From Maritalea porphyrae (GTDB taxonomy: Bacteria > Pseudomonadota > Alphaproteobacteria > Rhizobiales > Devosiaceae), in the NCBI RefSeq assembly GCF_027213965.1, contig NZ_JAPWGX010000002.1:372001-436000 (forward strand): 64,000 nucleotides of DNA. Reading direction: 5' to 3'. The notes beneath the pieces were generated by a model. That model was not told where the DNA came from. It made no database searches and worked only from the letters and a program-made list of their open reading frames with translations. Both the position numbers and the translations under genes were made by a program. Positions 62,288 through 64,000 of the stretch are shown one piece after another. Within the stretch, counting starts at the first letter, position 1, and each line of letters opens with the position of its first letter.

Positions 62288-63226
62288 CTATTTGAACAAT
62301 ACACCAACGCTGCCCAGACCATCGTTGAGCATTTTGGTTGTGCCATCGGGGCCAAGGTTTTGAACCGTTGTCAGCATGGCGTTTTCAACAATATCACGCA
62401 CCTTATCCGCGTTCACCGCATTGGCGATGGCATTTGAGAGCGCGGTTTTTGCTTCTTTTGAAATGCCGCCAGGGGCTGCAAAGTAGAAATAGGGGTCAAC
62501 ATAGAGATCAAACCCCTGCTCCCGCAAAGTCAGGATATCTTTTGCGTAGGAGTGACGCCCATCGTTGGCGCTGGCCAACATCTTAATGTCACCTTTTTCT
62601 AAATATTGGATGTGGGTGCCCGCGTTGAACGACGCCATAACCTGCCCGCCCAAAATGAACTGCACCATTTCAGCAGAGCTTTTTGTCGAAATCAGCTTAA
62701 AGCCGGCGCCGGTTTGCGCATTGATGGCTTTTAAAATCAATTCTTGGGGTTTGGCGTCAAATGCCACGGGCACACCGCCATTGGCTTTTGAATATTCAAC
62801 CAAAGAACTCATGTCGTTAAAGGGTGCATCTGCCTTGGCGATGATGGCCAATTGTGCCCGCGTCACCGTACCCAAATACTCAAAGCTGTCTAATTTGAAC
62901 GGCAGTTGGTCACCACGTAGGATAAGATTGATCAGGATGGGCATGTTAACACCCAACGCGATCACTGTTCCGTCCGCTTTTTCATTCATCAACCCGGTAA
63001 ACATGGCGACACCGCCACCGCCCGGCTTGTTCTGGGGCACGACGTTCCAACCGGTTTGCTCTTCCATCACCGATGCAACGACCCGGCCCAGCGTGTCAGT
63101 TTCGCCCCCTGCTCCAAAGCCGATTTGCAATTCGATCGGTCCTGAAGGGGTCCAATCGCTAGCGAAACCTGGCGCGACGGCCAAAGCTAGTCCAGCAATT
63201 GCACCCAAAATTGTCTTTCTCAACAT
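62288..63226 (-). CDS. tctC: Tripartite tricarboxylate transporter binding protein TctC
   Basis: 312-aa periplasmic solute receptor. A Sec signal (MLRKTILGAIAGLALAVAPGFAS) precedes a Bug/TctC domain with PIELQIGFGAGGETDTLGRVVA near residue 30, VVPQNKPGGGGVAMFTGLM near 60 and the carboxylate-binding loops typical of the family. It captures a di- or tricarboxylate or a related acid and delivers it to TctBA. GGGAGGAAATTGAT precedes ATG 63226; an extension to 63274 is not conserved. The ligand is unknown. Confidence 0.92.
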   Translation of the reverse strand: MLRKTILGAIAGLALAVAPGFASDWTPSGPIELQIGFGAGGETDTLGRVVASVMEEQTGWNVVPQNKPGGGGVAMFTGLMNEKADGTVIALGVNMPILINLILRGDQLPFKLDSFEYLGTVTRAQLAIIAKADAPFNDMSSLVEYSKANGGVPVAFDAKPQELILKAINAQTGAGFKLISTKSSAEMVQFILGGQVMASFNAGTHIQYLEKGDIKMLASANDGRHSYAKDILTLREQGFDLYVDPYFYFAAPGGISKEAKTALSNAIANAVNADKVRDIVENAMLTTVQNLGPDGTTKMLNDGLGSVGVLFK

Positions 63227-63300
63227 ATCAATTTCCTCCCATAAAACGCTACGATTTCGCGCAACGCACATCAAAATGAAGCGGGGAAATCGAATTCCGA

Positions 63301-63819
63301 TTAACCCGCCTTTTGGGGCAATTCTTGGTTTGCCAGCAAAGACGCCTTAGCGATACGTTCTGCCATGTCCAGAAATTGTTCCCGCTCTTGAGGGGAGAGT
63401 GCGGCATCAATTGACGCGTGATAGTTCGCAACCATTGGCTGCACCCGATCAAAATATTCTTTGCCCGTTTCACTTAATGCAAAAATACGCGCGCGACGAT
63501 CGAATGGTGCTTGATGCGATGTAATCAGGCCACGGCTTTCCAACTTACGCATGGCACGGCTAATTTGGCCTTGTTCCATGCCTGCAAAATCCACCAGATC
63601 TTTTTGGGTCGGGTTTTCGCTTTGTGAAATACACAAGCAGATGCGCCACTCAACAAGGCCAAGTTTGCCATTATCAGAAAGCAATGTGCTGATTTGTGAT
63701 TTTAAGACACGCGCCAAACGCTGGGTCGCAACAGATAATAGGCTCGAGTGAACCGGTATCTTATCGCTGGCCAACAAGGAGTCTTTTTCAGACTGCCAAA
63801 TGGTGCTGTTCTCGCTCAT
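63301..63819 (-). CDS. MarR-family transcriptional regulator
   Basis: 172 aa. The winged helix-turn-helix (about 50-125) shows LVEWRICLCISQSENPTQKDLVDFAGMEQGQISRAMRKLESRGLI, then the wing RRARIFALSETGKEYF. N- and C-terminal helices form the dimer. It is the first gene of a minus-strand operon with tctCBA and the sulfatase gene. A near-perfect 35-bp palindrome lies 22 bp upstream of its start, so it probably represses this operon and its own gene until an aromatic or carboxylate ligand binds. ATG 63819 with GAGGGATGAG upstream. Confidence 0.93.
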   Translation of the reverse strand: MSENSTIWQSEKDSLLASDKIPVHSSLLSVATQRLARVLKSQISTLLSDNGKLGLVEWRICLCISQSENPTQKDLVDFAGMEQGQISRAMRKLESRGLITSHQAPFDRRARIFALSETGKEYFDRVQPMVANYHASIDAALSPQEREQFLDMAERIAKASLLANQELPQKAG

Positions 63820-63841
63820 AGTCTCATCCCTCAGCTTCTAT

Positions 63842-63876
63842 TTACATGACTTATCATTTAATGACAAGTCATGTAA
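63842..63876. promoter_or_regulatory. 35-bp near-perfect palindrome, MarR operator
   Basis: TTACATGACTT (63842-63852) and AAGTCATGTAA (63866-63876) are perfect 11-bp arms, and the centre between them also contains TCATT-T-AATGA. Only one pair of bases breaks the symmetry. It lies just upstream of marR and is the obvious operator for the whole operon. Confidence 0.85.
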
Positions 63877-64000
63877 TCGCGATTTCAAAGGGACTTGTAC
63901 CACTCATGGCGAGGGGCATCAATTTTTTGAAGTGCCAAAAAGGGGCCGCGCGCCCTCAGGTTGACGCGTAGCTGCCTCGTTTATTCGGCGGGTACAGGAT
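63877..64000. other. Window edge, nothing identified
   Basis: GC-rich end of the window. No start codon with a convincing frame is visible and any gene here is cut by the edge. A short open stretch to a stop could be the tail of a gene coming from the right on the minus strand. Confidence 0.3.

Overview
The window looks like a chromosomal segment of an alphaproteobacterium, most likely of the Hyphomicrobiales (Rhizobiales) and perhaps a marine Devosiaceae/Maritalea-like lineage. The main evidence is a ChvG/ChvI two-component system divergent from an ATP-type pckA, together with Cpa/Tad pilus genes, rhizobial-style peptide and branched-chain ABC operons and moderate GC. The lineage is inferred from gene order and protein character; no database search was made.

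Layout. 1-4622: chvG (cut by the window edge), chvI, pckA and a small membrane protein. 4666-10458: single genes, namely a TipA-like MerR regulator with its own 19-bp-spacer promoter, two GNAT acetyltransferases, a SleB-type wall hydrolase, an MFS transporter, a class C beta-lactamase-family hydrolase and a DUF3955-like protein. 10553-14933: a homocysteine S-methyltransferase coupled to polA, then gluconokinase. 15171-21665: tRNA-Arg(CCG) carrying a 6.4-kb integrated island bounded by a 52-bp direct repeat with one mismatch. The island encodes a tyrosine integrase, an HUH/Rep-like protein, a serine recombinase and a 1026-residue protein that joins a nucleoside-phosphorylase domain to a P-loop-less STAND-like core and a long helical tail. 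This protein is the best candidate for an undescribed, probably anti-phage, system.

21983-31504: a livGHMKF-type ABC transporter, acyl-CoA ligase and acyl-CoA dehydrogenase in one operon, with a divergent TetR regulator and a palindromic operator. It probably imports and activates a carboxylic acid. 31668-44136: two complete peptide-class ABC transporters back to back. The first has its binding protein and an XRE-cupin regulator divergent from the permease/ATPase genes plus a GAF protein. The second is oppBCDF-oppA, with three hairpins before oppA. 44454-46493: cold-shock gene, a small coiled-coil gene and a LuxR-type regulator. 46521-50123: a partial Tad/Cpa pilus cluster (cpaB, cpaC, a lipoprotein, a TadD-like TPR lipoprotein) without motor, pilin or platform genes. 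50486-55857: a TPR-GGDEF diguanylate cyclase, a 3-hydroxyisobutyrate-dehydrogenase-family enzyme and a pair of M16 peptidase subunits.

55989-63876: a carboxylate-use region. An HTH-fused citrate synthase homologue is divergent from a class III CoA-transferase with an extra N-terminal domain. It converges on a marR-tctC-tctB-tctA-sulfatase operon whose promoter carries a near-perfect 35-bp palindrome. Substrates are not determinable from sequence alone.
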